Source of the DNA: UPXZ01 sp964634605
Lineage (GTDB): Bacteria > Bacteroidota > Bacteroidia > Bacteroidales > Paludibacteraceae
DNA: 64,000 nucleotides
Assembly: GCA_964634605.1 (NCBI GenBank)
Contig: CAZWLJ010000004.1
Coordinates: 62,001 to 126,000, forward strand
Direction: 5' to 3'
In this document: positions 43,124 through 52,400 of the stretch, piece after piece
Layout of the letters: each line of letters starts with the position of its first letter
How positions within the stretch are numbered: position 1 is the first letter of the stretch
The notes under the pieces: generated by a model
Database searches by the model: none
Told to the model about the DNA's origin: nothing
The model's input: only the letters and a program-made list of their open reading frames with translations
Translations under genes and position numbers: made by a program

Positions 43124-45172
43124 TCAATTTTTATCTTCATCTGCTACAGCTTCTTCCCAGTTTGTCCACATAGGAATGTTAGCATCGTAACCGTCATATC
43201 CGAAATTCTGTCGAAGCGGAGCACCAATATTAGCAGTAATAGCTGAATTAGGAACAGGCCAGAAGATATTGTGTTTGTCAACCTGATAGTTCAGATTAAC
43301 CTTTGAAAGTATCGGACCACGATTGAACAGGCTATAACGTGTGCATCGTTTAAACCAGTAGCTGCCTCCATTCAGGTCAGTGCCATCTTGTTTATCCCAT
43401 GTATTGATATCGTACGTATTACCCCATTCATCAGTTTTCCCGCTCTTAGCAAGACACCACGATATACGTGTCAGTTCAGGTTGACGCCATTCTTCCATAT
43501 AAAGTTCACGTGCGCGTTCGTCGCAGATATCACCAATGGTAACTGTAGTGAACACCTTTTCAGCATTAGCACGATTTCGTACCACCTGAACATCCTGAGC
43601 TGCACCCGCAGCATTACCCTGATAGAATTTTGCTTCAGCACGCAGTAAATACGTTTCAGCCAGACGGAAAAGATACATATTGCCATTCGAACAATACGAA
43701 CCTTTGGTTGCACCGTTAAACTGATTAGCATTTTTATTTTCTTCAGCACCTACATCCAGAATATACATTTTATATAAAGGAATAGGATACCAGCTACGTA
43801 TCGTATCCTTGCATAAAAGTGTACCTTTGGCAATCAGGACTTTTCCGGATTCATCCTTATAATCTTCACTGGCAAATAGTTGCATATTTTTTCCGTTGAA
43901 TTTGGAGTTGGGACGATTGTATTTAATATCCTCCATCTCTACCCAGTTGCCCACACTTCGGCTATGACGTAAATCCTGAGTATCCACTACTCCGTTATAG
44001 GTCCAGATTGTCTTGTTGAAGTGATAAGAAGTACGGAAGCATCCGATACCGCGGCCGAGAACACGTAACCAGTCAAGATTTTTATTATATTCTTTAGCAT
44101 TACGCGACCAGTTGTAGGTTGGAGAACCCAGCCCGGTCGGGTCCATAATGTCTCCATTTGACCAGTGAACCCCTAAGGCACGCATAGTCAGGTACTGAGT
44201 AAAATTCTGGCTATTGTAGTTCAGCACAGGAAGAATCGTTTCCTTATTGGAAGGGGCAGCGATATTATCGCCCCGGTGCAAATCCCAGAGAACATTACGC
44301 TGCACCGCCCAGGTATCAGGATTTCCGGATGGAACAAGCGTACCAAACGGTTGAGTCATTAATGCAAGCCCGTGATTTTCAATCAAATCAGTTGCCATAT
44401 CTTCCGCTTTCTTAAAGTCGCCGTTCACCATATAACATTTGATTAACAGCTGCATACAAGCTTCCTGATTAACCGGACCATAATAAGGCATATTTTTCTG
44501 GGGAGGAACATTATTTACCGCAAATTCCAGGTCGTGAATAAGCATCTTAAAGATAGCTTCCTTGCTTGTGGATGTGTAATTCTGTTTGGGTACTTCAATT
44601 ATTTTAGTAACCAAAGGTATATCACCAAACAAAAGCACCTGATGGTAATATTTGTAAGCGCGATGAAAATAAGCACGCCCCTTGTAAGCATTTCGTGTAG
44701 TTTCGTCCAGGCCTTTCACCTTGTCGACATACGAAAGCACCGTGTTAGCATACTTTATACCTGTCCATGCTTCATCCCAGAAGCGATTCATGGCATTGGA
44801 GTCTCCCCCGCCTGCCATCCCCGATGTGGGAGTAATTTTATTGGCAAAATCATCCATTATTCCACCACCCGCGTCTGTTTTGGCATATAGTCCGATATCA
44901 GTCATAAAATAAACGGATGCAATGGGTAACACATTGCCATTGCCATCCATCAGCATGGTTTTATAGTGCAAATCACACATAGCAAGAGCAGATCGTAAGC
45001 CATCTTCGGTAACATAAGTCGATGTTGGCTCATAAAATGATAATGGGTCTTGTTTGAGAAAGCCGTCAGTACAACCTGTCATCATGGCTAACAATACGAC
45101 CGCCATGAGACCCCTGGATATTTTTTGTATAATAGTATTTTTCATTTTGATTTTTTTTATATTATTTTCCAT
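43124..45172 (-). CDS. SusD/RagB-family surface glycan-binding lipoprotein
   Basis: A 682-residue lipoprotein partner of the adjacent SusC. The lipobox is MTGC; the family's N-terminal TDGFLKQDPLSFYEP and a C-terminal KHNIFWPVPNSAITANIG are typical. Internal helices such as RAYFHRAYKYYHQVLLFGDIPLV form the TPR-like core. The protein would sit over the SusC barrel and bind the imported glycan or peptide. Translation may start here or nine codons later at MKNTIIQK (45145); both precede the signal. It follows susC by 18 nt. Confidence 0.94.
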   Translation of the reverse strand: MENNIKKIKMKNTIIQKISRGLMAVVLLAMMTGCTDGFLKQDPLSFYEPTSTYVTEDGLRSALAMCDLHYKTMLMDGNGNVLPIASVYFMTDIGLYAKTDAGGGIMDDFANKITPTSGMAGGGDSNAMNRFWDEAWTGIKYANTVLSYVDKVKGLDETTRNAYKGRAYFHRAYKYYHQVLLFGDIPLVTKIIEVPKQNYTSTSKEAIFKMLIHDLEFAVNNVPPQKNMPYYGPVNQEACMQLLIKCYMVNGDFKKAEDMATDLIENHGLALMTQPFGTLVPSGNPDTWAVQRNVLWDLHRGDNIAAPSNKETILPVLNYNSQNFTQYLTMRALGVHWSNGDIMDPTGLGSPTYNWSRNAKEYNKNLDWLRVLGRGIGCFRTSYHFNKTIWTYNGVVDTQDLRHSRSVGNWVEMEDIKYNRPNSKFNGKNMQLFASEDYKDESGKVLIAKGTLLCKDTIRSWYPIPLYKMYILDVGAEENKNANQFNGATKGSYCSNGNMYLFRLAETYLLRAEAKFYQGNAAGAAQDVQVVRNRANAEKVFTTVTIGDICDERARELYMEEWRQPELTRISWCLAKSGKTDEWGNTYDINTWDKQDGTDLNGGSYWFKRCTRYSLFNRGPILSKVNLNYQVDKHNIFWPVPNSAITANIGAPLRQNFGYDGYDANIPMWTNWEEAVADEDKN

Positions 45173-45190
45173 TTATTGATCTCTTGTTTT

Positions 45191-48100
45191 TTAAAGTGTG
45201 ATGTTCAGACCAAAATTAAATGTACGGGTGGCAAGACCTCCGGTTTCAGGATCACCATATTCCCAGTTAGAGAAGGTGGTCACGTTGTTACAGCTTCCCA
45301 TCAGTCGAATCTTTTCTACCTGGAACTTTCGGGTCCACTTTTGTGGCAGGTTGTAGCCTAATGAGATATCGTCGAAACGAACAAAACCACGATTATACAG
45401 TTTGTTCACACCACCGGACAAACCGGTATTAGGACCCTTGGCATTCAGACGTGCATATTTATCTGTTGGATTTTCGGGTGTCCAGTAACTTTTAGCCGGC
45501 ACATTGTTGGCATTAGTTACTTGCGAACCTCCGTTATCCTGATTCAACCAATAACCTGCCAGACTCTTATGACCCATGTAAGAATAGAAAGAGAATGAGA
45601 ATGTAAAGTCTTTCAGGAAAGTGAAATCATTCCGCAGATTCCAATAAACAGGAGGAGCGGTTGTTCCCTGATATGTTTTATCTTTGTCATTATATACCGG
45701 CACAATAGTTCCGTCTGTAAGTACCTTATCGTCCTCCGTGAAGAGGTTTTTCACCTTCACATCACCCGGTACCTGTCCCACAAGTGCTGCAGCAACTATA
45801 TCTTCAGGATTATTCTGCCATACACCATCTGTTTCGTAATACCATATTTCACCTATAGGCTTGCCAATATACCAGCCATTGGATGTATCATCCCTTTCCT
45901 TTCCATTTTCATCATAATCATAGTAAATATGATTTATCCGGTTTCTGTTCAATGAGAATCCGGCGGTAGTGCTCCAGGTAAAGTCTCTGTTTTGAACATT
46001 CCTCGAATTTAAAGTGATTTCAAAACCCTTGTTCTGCACTTCACCGAGATTGGAAGTGATAGATCCGAAACCAGTGAAGCTAGGCAGACGCTGAGCCATT
46101 ATCATATCCTTTGTCTTCTTGAAATAATAGTCCACACTACCCGACAAGCGATTGTTCAACACTGAAAAGTCCAATCCAACATTGTATGCACTCGTTTTTT
46201 CCCATTCAAGATTAGGCGCAGCAAGTCGGTCCATGTACAATGAATTGACTACTGTAGAGGTTCCATTGTTATAATAAACCATCGAATTACCCAAGGTTAG
46301 GTTTGCCAACGTTTTGTACACATCACCAAACTCACGGTTACCATTAGTACCCCATGAAAGACGCAGTTTTCCTACGTTAAGCCAGCTTTGGGTATCTTCC
46401 ATGAATTTTTCATTGGAGAAATTCCAGCCAAACCCAACAGAACCGAAGTTACCCCATGGATTATTAGCTCCGAAACCGGAGTAACCATCCCGGCGAAAAG
46501 TACCGGTAAACATATAACGGTCGTTGTAACTATAAAACAAACGTCCCAGATAAGATGCTGCCGTATAGTGACTATCATACGTGGAGAATGAACTCTGTTC
46601 CTTGTTGCCGCTTGATGTATAATGGAAACCCAGAACATCGGTCGGATCAAGATTACGGGCATTGATATTATCACTCCAGTAACGGTGTTCCTCGGCTTCC
46701 TGAACCAATGTTGCCGTTACTCGATGAATTCCGTTGAATGTTCGGTCCCAAATAAGGGTATTATTCAGATTCCAGTCGAAATTTATTGAATGGCTGCGGT
46801 TAACACCACGACTTGAAGCCGAAGAGTTCGGCAGATCAGCAGACATAAAGTAACGGTCGAAGAACCACTGATAACGGGGAGCTATGTTGAACTGATAAGT
46901 GAATCCCAAAGGCAAAGTAATTTTCGTATTAAAGATTGTATTCAAAACGGTATATCCCTTTTCAAGCTCGTAATATTGCCGGTCAAAGTAGTAGTTATAA
47001 CCACCATTGGAAGCATTTCCGGTCATAGGAAATTGCTGATAGCCACCATCTGCCGTATACATTGAAGCATAAGGCGAATTGCGAAGCATATTATTATCCC
47101 AATAATTACTACCGAGTGACACTTGGATATCTCCGTCGGAACGATCCTGAAAGTTTACATTAGCTCCCACTTCCAACCAATCAGTTATTTTAGCATTCAG
47201 TTTCAGATTTGAACGGATAGCATTGTAATCATTTCCCTGTACTGCTCCCTGATTATCCACATAACCGAAGGACATATAATAGTTAACCCGATCAGAAGCA
47301 CCTGCCACACTCGCGTTATAATCCTGATTCAATCCTGTTCTGAAAGTTGCATTATTCCAGTCAAATGTCTTTCCTGCTAAGTAGTTTTCAAAAACGAGCG
47401 GAGCATTGTTCAACTCCAGCCGGCGAGCATACAGACTCTGGTAAGACTCACCTGATGCAGGCCCGAAACCACTCTTACCGGTTGTTGTAGCCCACGTCGA
47501 CTTTTCAGCCTCACTCAGATTGCTGGGGTCGTTGAAATAACCTGCAGGATAAGCTAACAATCCTGTTTTTGAATCAACAGCATTATAATATCCATAAAGT
47601 CCATCGGCACCTTTTCCGTACGAATAGTTCATCATGTACCAATCCTGGCGATAACGAATGTACTGATCTAAACCAAAATAGTCGCGGTAAGCCGATTTAT
47701 TATTTACACCAAAATTAGCACTTACATTTATAACCGGTTTACTTGATTTTCCTCTTTTGGTAGTGATGATGATAACACCGGCAGCCGCCCTGGCACCATA
47801 AATTGCAGCCGAAGAAGCATCTTTTAAAATATCAATCTGACCGATATCATCCGGATTGATTTCTGAAAGTTCACCGTAAAACGCCATTCCGTCAAGCACA
47901 ATAAGCGGGCTGGCATTGGTTCCCAATGAGTTCTGACCACGCAATAATATGGAAGCACTGCTTCCCTTAGCCGATGCATCATATCCAATTTGCAAACCCG
48001 GAGTACCCCGAAGCAGATCCTGAACAGAAACCGGATTCTGATCGGCAAGTTTGTCCGGGTTGATTTGCACGACAGAACCTGTTAAATCTTTCTTTAACAT

Positions 48101-48478
48101 AGTTCCATAACCAACTACAACCACTTCGTTCATACCCACAGCTGATTCCTGTAAGGTAACACTGATTACTTTATTACCATTCAAATCCACATCCTGACTT
48201 GTCATACCAATGTATGAAATCATCAATGTGGCAGTCGGACTAATGTTGGATAAGGTGAATTTTCCGTTACTGTCCGTTACAGTCCCGATTGAAGTCCCTT
48301 TTACTCTGACGCTTGCTCCGATAACAGGTTCTCCTTTGGAATCGGTCACTTTACCGGTAACAATGTCTGTTTTCTGTTGTGAGGTCTGAGTTGAAATACT
48401 GTTTTCGATGGCTTTGACTGAGGGTAGATAACAAATCATTAAAGCCATAATAAAGAATAACTTTCTTTTTACATTCAT
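45191..48478 (-). CDS. SusC/RagA-family TonB-dependent outer-membrane transporter
   Basis: A 1095-residue transporter. It has a signal peptide (about 1-23), a carboxypeptidase-like regulatory domain (about 38-115, with GKVTDSKGEPVIGASVRVKG), a plug (about 115-245, with VSVQDLLRGTPGLQI and ILLRGQNSLG) and a large barrel ending FNFGLNITL. SusC/D pairs import oligosaccharides or other nutrients by a TonB-driven pedal-bin mechanism. Substrate unknown: no glycosidase or regulator accompanies it on its strand. GH53 lies nearby but convergent. Confidence 0.95.
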   Translation of the reverse strand: MNVKRKLFFIMALMICYLPSVKAIENSISTQTSQQKTDIVTGKVTDSKGEPVIGASVRVKGTSIGTVTDSNGKFTLSNISPTATLMISYIGMTSQDVDLNGNKVISVTLQESAVGMNEVVVVGYGTMLKKDLTGSVVQINPDKLADQNPVSVQDLLRGTPGLQIGYDASAKGSSASILLRGQNSLGTNASPLIVLDGMAFYGELSEINPDDIGQIDILKDASSAAIYGARAAAGVIIITTKRGKSSKPVINVSANFGVNNKSAYRDYFGLDQYIRYRQDWYMMNYSYGKGADGLYGYYNAVDSKTGLLAYPAGYFNDPSNLSEAEKSTWATTTGKSGFGPASGESYQSLYARRLELNNAPLVFENYLAGKTFDWNNATFRTGLNQDYNASVAGASDRVNYYMSFGYVDNQGAVQGNDYNAIRSNLKLNAKITDWLEVGANVNFQDRSDGDIQVSLGSNYWDNNMLRNSPYASMYTADGGYQQFPMTGNASNGGYNYYFDRQYYELEKGYTVLNTIFNTKITLPLGFTYQFNIAPRYQWFFDRYFMSADLPNSSASSRGVNRSHSINFDWNLNNTLIWDRTFNGIHRVTATLVQEAEEHRYWSDNINARNLDPTDVLGFHYTSSGNKEQSSFSTYDSHYTAASYLGRLFYSYNDRYMFTGTFRRDGYSGFGANNPWGNFGSVGFGWNFSNEKFMEDTQSWLNVGKLRLSWGTNGNREFGDVYKTLANLTLGNSMVYYNNGTSTVVNSLYMDRLAAPNLEWEKTSAYNVGLDFSVLNNRLSGSVDYYFKKTKDMIMAQRLPSFTGFGSITSNLGEVQNKGFEITLNSRNVQNRDFTWSTTAGFSLNRNRINHIYYDYDENGKERDDTSNGWYIGKPIGEIWYYETDGVWQNNPEDIVAAALVGQVPGDVKVKNLFTEDDKVLTDGTIVPVYNDKDKTYQGTTAPPVYWNLRNDFTFLKDFTFSFSFYSYMGHKSLAGYWLNQDNGGSQVTNANNVPAKSYWTPENPTDKYARLNAKGPNTGLSGGVNKLYNRGFVRFDDISLGYNLPQKWTRKFQVEKIRLMGSCNNVTTFSNWEYGDPETGGLATRTFNFGLNITL

Positions 48479-48529
48479 GTTTTTTGATTATTAGATTTCT
48501 TTTGTATAAAAAATTGTATGTCACTTTAA

Positions 48530-48537
48530 CAAACTTA
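48530..48537 (-). promoter_or_regulatory. -7 promoter motif for the susC/susD unit
   Basis: TAAGTTTG on the minus strand fits TAnnTTTG, 51 nt before the susC ATG. Confidence 0.45.
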
Positions 48538-49166
48538 AAAAAGATACTTGTTAGTTGATTATCCGTTTTTTTCCATTAACTGCTGTTTTAATAGTGAATA
48601 ATTTTTAATAATTTTTTAAAAAATAAACGCAAAAATACTCTGGAAAAAATTTTCGAGGCTTCTAATTCGTTCAAATAGGTAAAATATTTGGTCATTTATA
48701 AATGAATGTATCAAACGGGATATTTATCCAATATTTTTAAGCTAATATCAATGAACCAGCACCCGGAAAAACACTAAATAATGAATCCTTACCTGTGACA
48801 AATGGGACCGGGAGGAAATTTTGAAGAAGGAGAAATAACTTTGAGTTTAGATTTTAAATATCCGGAATTCGTTTGTTAGCTTTTTGGGATTTAAGCCTGA
48901 ATTACATGACTATCCTTGTTGAATATTTTCCTTTTCAAAAAAATGCAATAACTCCGAAGTCGCAGTTCATTTGAAAAAAATATGTTTAAGGCTAGAGTAC
49001 AGGGAGGGAGACGGAAGTAGTAATGCCAAAACAGCAGGATACATCAAGTGTGGAAGTGTTTCTGACCATTTCAAAACGTGAAGCGATGCCGATTCGATCT
49101 ATCTGACTCTCCGTTCAGGAAAATCATCCGGCATCCGGCAGGTTATACCTGCGCTGCATATATACA

Positions 49167-49206
49167 CAAAAAAAACGGAGTTGGCTTTCACAAGCTTTCT
49201 CCGTTT
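49167..49206 (-). terminator. Intrinsic terminator after the ompH gene
   Basis: On minus, ACGGAG / CTCCGT outer stem with an inner AAAGCTTG / CCAA-type extension, followed by eight T. It starts about 27 nt after the ompH stop codon. Confidence 0.75.
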
Positions 49207-49231
49207 ATTTTGCGCAATTTTTGAATTGAAC

Positions 49232-49840
49232 TTATTTTTTTCCTTTGTTGTGTCTGGCGTTTAATTCTTTGATCACATCAGCCGTAATATCGTATCCTTC
49301 TCCGGCATAGAGAATATTATCATTTGAAGTGTTGCTGATTATCATCTGATATTTGCCATCTTTATTGTATACTTTCAGAAAAGCATTGATGGTATCGCGG
49401 AGCTGTTCACTCATTTTTTGCTGCTGTTCCATCAGTTGCTGCGACAGATTTGCCTCCATTTTTTGCAAATCCTGTTGTTTTTGCATGATATTGCGCTGTG
49501 CATCTTCTGCTCTCTCACGGCTCAGAAATGCCTGGTTTTCAAGTTTGCGGTTGAATTCATCCATTTCGGTCTGCAACTGACGTGCCCTGGAATTCAACGT
49601 AGCCCTTGAGCTTTCCTGTTTACTGATTAATGCTTCGTTGGCATTTTTGGCAAATGTGTAATTCAAAAGAAGCGAATCGATATTGATATAAGCTATCGGC
49701 ATTTTTTGTATAGCAAGCGAATCGCCTTTTTTCACTACAGCCGGAATACTTCCGTTATTGCTTTTCCCCAGCACAAGTACAAACAAGATGATAACTGCTA
49801 TCAGCAAAATACCGTTTAAAATAAGTGAGAGATTTTTCAT
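49232..49840 (-). CDS. OmpH/Skp-family periplasmic chaperone
   Basis: A 202-residue protein with one N-terminal hydrophobic segment (about 7-26), then IAYINIDSLLLNYTFAKNANEAL, a long coiled-coil (about 75-150, rich in Gln/Glu/Lys) and a C-terminal YQMIISNTSNDNILYAGEGYDITADVIKELN. This is the OmpH/Skp layout: a trimeric chaperone for outer-membrane proteins. The N-terminal segment may be a signal anchor rather than a cleaved peptide. It follows the small membrane protein by 9 nt. Confidence 0.9.
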   Translation of the reverse strand: MKNLSLILNGILLIAVIILFVLVLGKSNNGSIPAVVKKGDSLAIQKMPIAYINIDSLLLNYTFAKNANEALISKQESSRATLNSRARQLQTEMDEFNRKLENQAFLSRERAEDAQRNIMQKQQDLQKMEANLSQQLMEQQQKMSEQLRDTINAFLKVYNKDGKYQMIISNTSNDNILYAGEGYDITADVIKELNARHNKGKK

Positions 49841-49849
49841 TTTTCTTTT

Positions 49850-50083
49850 TTAATTGTCTATTTCATGAATTATTTTTAAAACATCAATTTTAGGTTTTGC
49901 CTTCTGAGCTTCGGCATCCTGCGATGTGGCACAACTTACCCCCTTCTCTTTCAGGGCTTTACTTCCTCCGATATGGATGTTTGGAAATTTACCGTTTTTA
50001 GATAAAAAAATCCTGAAACCCAACAGGAAAACTGCCACGAAAACAATAATAGTAGTAATTAAAACACCTGCAATAAGGTTCAT
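49850..50083 (-). CDS. Small single-pass membrane protein of unknown function
   Basis: A 77-residue protein with one N-terminal helix (about 4-27) and a cytoplasmic tail containing FPNIHIGGSKALKEKGVSCA, which I recall as a motif recurring in small Bacteroidota proteins of this type. I cannot assign a function. The His and Cys could bind a metal, but this is speculation. It starts the ompH transcription unit, with a full -7 motif 27 nt upstream. Confidence 0.7.
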   Translation of the reverse strand: MNLIAGVLITTIIVFVAVFLLGFRIFLSKNGKFPNIHIGGSKALKEKGVSCATSQDAEAQKAKPKIDVLKIIHEIDN

Positions 50084-50109
50084 CTTTTGATATCTGAATT
50101 TATCTGTCG

Positions 50110-50117
50110 CAAAGATA
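50110..50117 (-). promoter_or_regulatory. -7 promoter motif for the small membrane protein/ompH unit
   Basis: TATCTTTG on the minus strand, 27 nt before the start codon of the 77-residue gene. Confidence 0.55.
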
Positions 50118-50212
50118 ATTGTTTTGAAACAGATTAATTGAATAGAAATTCAATTTTTAGAAAAATGAATGTTTAAGCCGATGATTTTAACATTTATTAA
50201 ATTAAGCAGATA

Positions 50213-50246
50213 AAAAAGCCGAAAGGAATAATTCCTCCCGGCTTTA
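50213..50246 (-). terminator. Intrinsic terminator after superoxide dismutase
   Basis: On minus, AAGCCGGGAGGAAT pairs with ATTCCTTTCGGCTT across a short AT loop and is followed by TTTTTT. Confidence 0.75.
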
Positions 50247-50277
50247 CCTGATATACATTTATCAGACTGGATTATAA

Positions 50278-50853
50278 TTAATACCTTGATGAAACCACAT
50301 TCCAGTCCACCAATTCCCAGAGGGCAGCTAAATAATCGGCTCTTCTGTTCTGATAATCAATATAATAGGCATGTTCCCACACATCAAAAGTAAGCAGTGG
50401 AACCAGTCCGCTTGTCAGTGGATTTCCGGCATTGCTTTCTTTCAGTATATCGAGCTCACCGTCTGCATTTTTAACGAGCCATGCCCATCCCGAGCCGAAA
50501 ACCGATACTGCTGCTTTATTAAATTCGGTCTTAAAATTATCAAAAGAGCCATATTTGGCCTCTATTGCTTTTGCGAGCGCTTCCGAAGGTTTGCTTCCCT
50601 TATCGGGAGTGAGTGACAGAAAATAGAAATTGTGGTTCCATATCTGGGCAGCATTATTAAAAACCGGGCCACTCGATTTCTTAACGATTGTATCGAGGTC
50701 CGAATTTTCAAATTCAGTTCCGGGTATAAGCCCGTTCAGGTTGTTTACATAAGTTTGATGGTGTTTACCATAGTGAAATTTGATTGTTTCTTCACTGATC
50801 ACCGGTTCCAGCGCATTGTGAGCGTAAGGTAATTCTGGCAATGAAAATGTCAT
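50278..50853 (-). CDS. sodB: Superoxide dismutase (Fe/Mn family)
   Basis: A 191-residue cytoplasmic enzyme that dismutates superoxide. All four metal ligands are placed in family context: KHHQTYVNN, WNHNFYF, and the pair in DVWEHAYYIDYQNRR. Residues such as the AQIWNHNFYFLSL and FGSGWAWLV stretches are typical of iron or cambialistic enzymes in anaerobes. It stands alone with its own terminator. Confidence 0.97.
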   Translation of the reverse strand: MTFSLPELPYAHNALEPVISEETIKFHYGKHHQTYVNNLNGLIPGTEFENSDLDTIVKKSSGPVFNNAAQIWNHNFYFLSLTPDKGSKPSEALAKAIEAKYGSFDNFKTEFNKAAVSVFGSGWAWLVKNADGELDILKESNAGNPLTSGLVPLLTFDVWEHAYYIDYQNRRADYLAALWELVDWNVVSSRY

Positions 50854-51037
50854 AATAATTTAGCTTTTATTTAGTTAATAATAATGAGTTTGACAAGTAT
50901 GGAGTTAACGCCTTAATGACAGTTTTTGTTTTCAGTTAATATGTAAAATTTGCAAAAAACAACCCCGAATCTTGGCAATCATCATTTTTCTTCACATCTT
51001 TGTACTCTGAAAAATAATAACTTAAAAAAAGAAATAT

Positions 51038-51490
51038 ATGAAAAAGATTTTGGGTATCATGCTGCTCACTGCAGTTATCTTTGCTGGCGCAACGTCATGT
51101 AAATCAAAACAAAAAGTGGTAAATATCACCGGTTCCGACATTGAGGCAGCCGAAAAAAAACCGGAAAGCCAGCCGGTAGTCGTTCAGGAAGAAATTGAGA
51201 GCAAGGAAACCACACGGGGTGAAAAATTCAATCTGGCAGAAGGCGAAACCAACAGCGCTGCATTTAATAAGAAATTCCATGTCGTAGTTGGAAGTTTCGG
51301 TGTGCAAAACAACGCCAAAAACCTTCAGCGCACACTGAACAGCGAAGGCAACTCTGCAATAGTGGTAGTAAACGAGCAGGGCATGTTTCGGGTACTCATT
51401 GCATCGTTCAATGAATATTCTGAAGCACGAAACCGGATCAACCAGATTAACAGCCGGTTCCCGGATGCCTGGGTACTGATTCAGAAATAA
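51038..51490 (+). CDS. SPOR-domain lipoprotein
   Basis: A 150-residue lipoprotein (lipobox ATSC, Cys21), a polar linker, and a SPOR domain (about 83-150: KFHVVVGSFGVQNNAKNLQRTL and MFRVLIASFNEYSEARNRIN). SPOR domains bind septal peptidoglycan lacking stem peptides, so it probably localises to the division site. A long terminator hairpin follows. Confidence 0.9.
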   Translation: MKKILGIMLLTAVIFAGATSCKSKQKVVNITGSDIEAAEKKPESQPVVVQEEIESKETTRGEKFNLAEGETNSAAFNKKFHVVVGSFGVQNNAKNLQRTLNSEGNSAIVVVNEQGMFRVLIASFNEYSEARNRINQINSRFPDAWVLIQK

Positions 51491-51509
51491 ATGTAATAAA
51501 ACACGATAT

Positions 51510-51549
51510 CAAACGGCTTTGTAACTATTACAAGGTCGTTTGCTTTTTA
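51510..51549 (+). terminator. Intrinsic terminator after the SPOR gene
   Basis: A 15-bp stem (CAAACGGCTTTGTAA against TTACAAGGTCGTTTG, about two imperfect pairs) with a 3-nt loop, then CTTTTT. Confidence 0.8.
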
Positions 51550-51567
51550 AAATTGAAAAAAAAAACG

Positions 51568-52044
51568 ATGGCATTGATTTACCTGGGATTAGGTACGAAT
51601 CTGGGAGACAAAAACCTGAACCTGAACAAAGCAATACAACAAATCGGACTGGAAATAGGTGAAGTGTGGAATATCTCTTCTTTCTACCCTTCTGTAGCAT
51701 GGGGTTTCAAATCTGACAACGATTTTCTGAACGCTGTCATTCTGGTAAGCAGCCTGCTTACTCCTGAGGAGGTATTGTCCAAAACGAAGCAAATAGAGAA
51801 AAAGATGGGACGTAACGAAAAGACGGACAATTCATATCACGACCGGATAATCGACATTGACATCCTGACATACGACGATCAGATTATCCGTTTACCAAAC
51901 CTCCGGATTCCCCATCCGCTGATGCTCAAAAGAGATTTTGTCATGAATCCGCTGGAGGAAATTGCACCCGGCCTGATACATCCCGAGCTGAATGAAACAA
52001 TCGCCTCGCTGAATTCAAAACTGAAAAAAAATCAGAAAAGATAA
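51568..52044 (+). CDS. folK: 2-amino-4-hydroxy-6-hydroxymethyldihydropteridine pyrophosphokinase
   Basis: Transfers pyrophosphate from ATP to 6-hydroxymethyl-dihydropterin in folate synthesis. The 158-residue protein begins MALIYLGLGTNLGDK and has the signature HDRIIDIDILTYDD with the metal-binding Asp pair, then LRIPHPLMLKRDFVMNPLEEIAPG. The N-terminus of the longer ORF (MKKK) has no family support. It is convergent with the DUF2007 gene. Confidence 0.95.
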   Translation: MALIYLGLGTNLGDKNLNLNKAIQQIGLEIGEVWNISSFYPSVAWGFKSDNDFLNAVILVSSLLTPEEVLSKTKQIEKKMGRNEKTDNSYHDRIIDIDILTYDDQIIRLPNLRIPHPLMLKRDFVMNPLEEIAPGLIHPELNETIASLNSKLKKNQKR

Positions 52045-52050
52045 ATCAGA

Positions 52051-52317
52051 CTATTCCGGGGACTTTTCATCCGATTCAGAAACGGTATTGGCGGCAGAGT
52101 GGTATTCATCAAGAATTTGCCTGGCTCTTTCGATATCTTTCTCAAAAACCATGAGTTCGATACCACGCTCTTTATCATTGAATATCGGATAAACTCCCAC
52201 TACAGTGTCGTCGTTGTAGATACATTCTATTCCGTTCATTTTCAGAACGCTCTGGTCTATCTCTGCTTCAATTACAGTTTCATAATACTTAACCGGTACT
52301 ACTTTGTCGTCTTCCAT
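52051..52317 (-). CDS. DUF2007 family protein
   Basis: An 88-residue protein with the DUF2007 fold: MEDDKVVPVKYYETVIEAEIDQSVLKMNGIECIYNDD, then VYPIFNDKERGIELMVFEKDIERARQILDEY. The family is described as putative signal-transducing or PII-like regulators; its function is not established. I take the Met at 52317; the longer frame would overlap the divergent acyltransferase gene. Confidence 0.85.
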   Translation of the reverse strand: MEDDKVVPVKYYETVIEAEIDQSVLKMNGIECIYNDDTVVGVYPIFNDKERGIELMVFEKDIERARQILDEYHSAANTVSESDEKSPE

Positions 52318-52400
52318 GGTTTTTATATTTTTCGTTACGTTAGTTTTCTTTTTCTTATAACATTTATTACTTATTTTTTGTTTCAAATCAAACTCACGAT

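Larger units (their letters stand above)
48479..49231. other. 753-nt region without a supported gene
   Basis: Contains the susC -7 motif (48537-48530), the ompH terminator (49206-49167) and a GCAGGTTATACCTGC inverted repeat (49138-49152). The part at about 48980-49160 is less AT-rich than the rest, which hints at a decayed gene, but I see no coherent reading frame. Confidence 0.55.
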
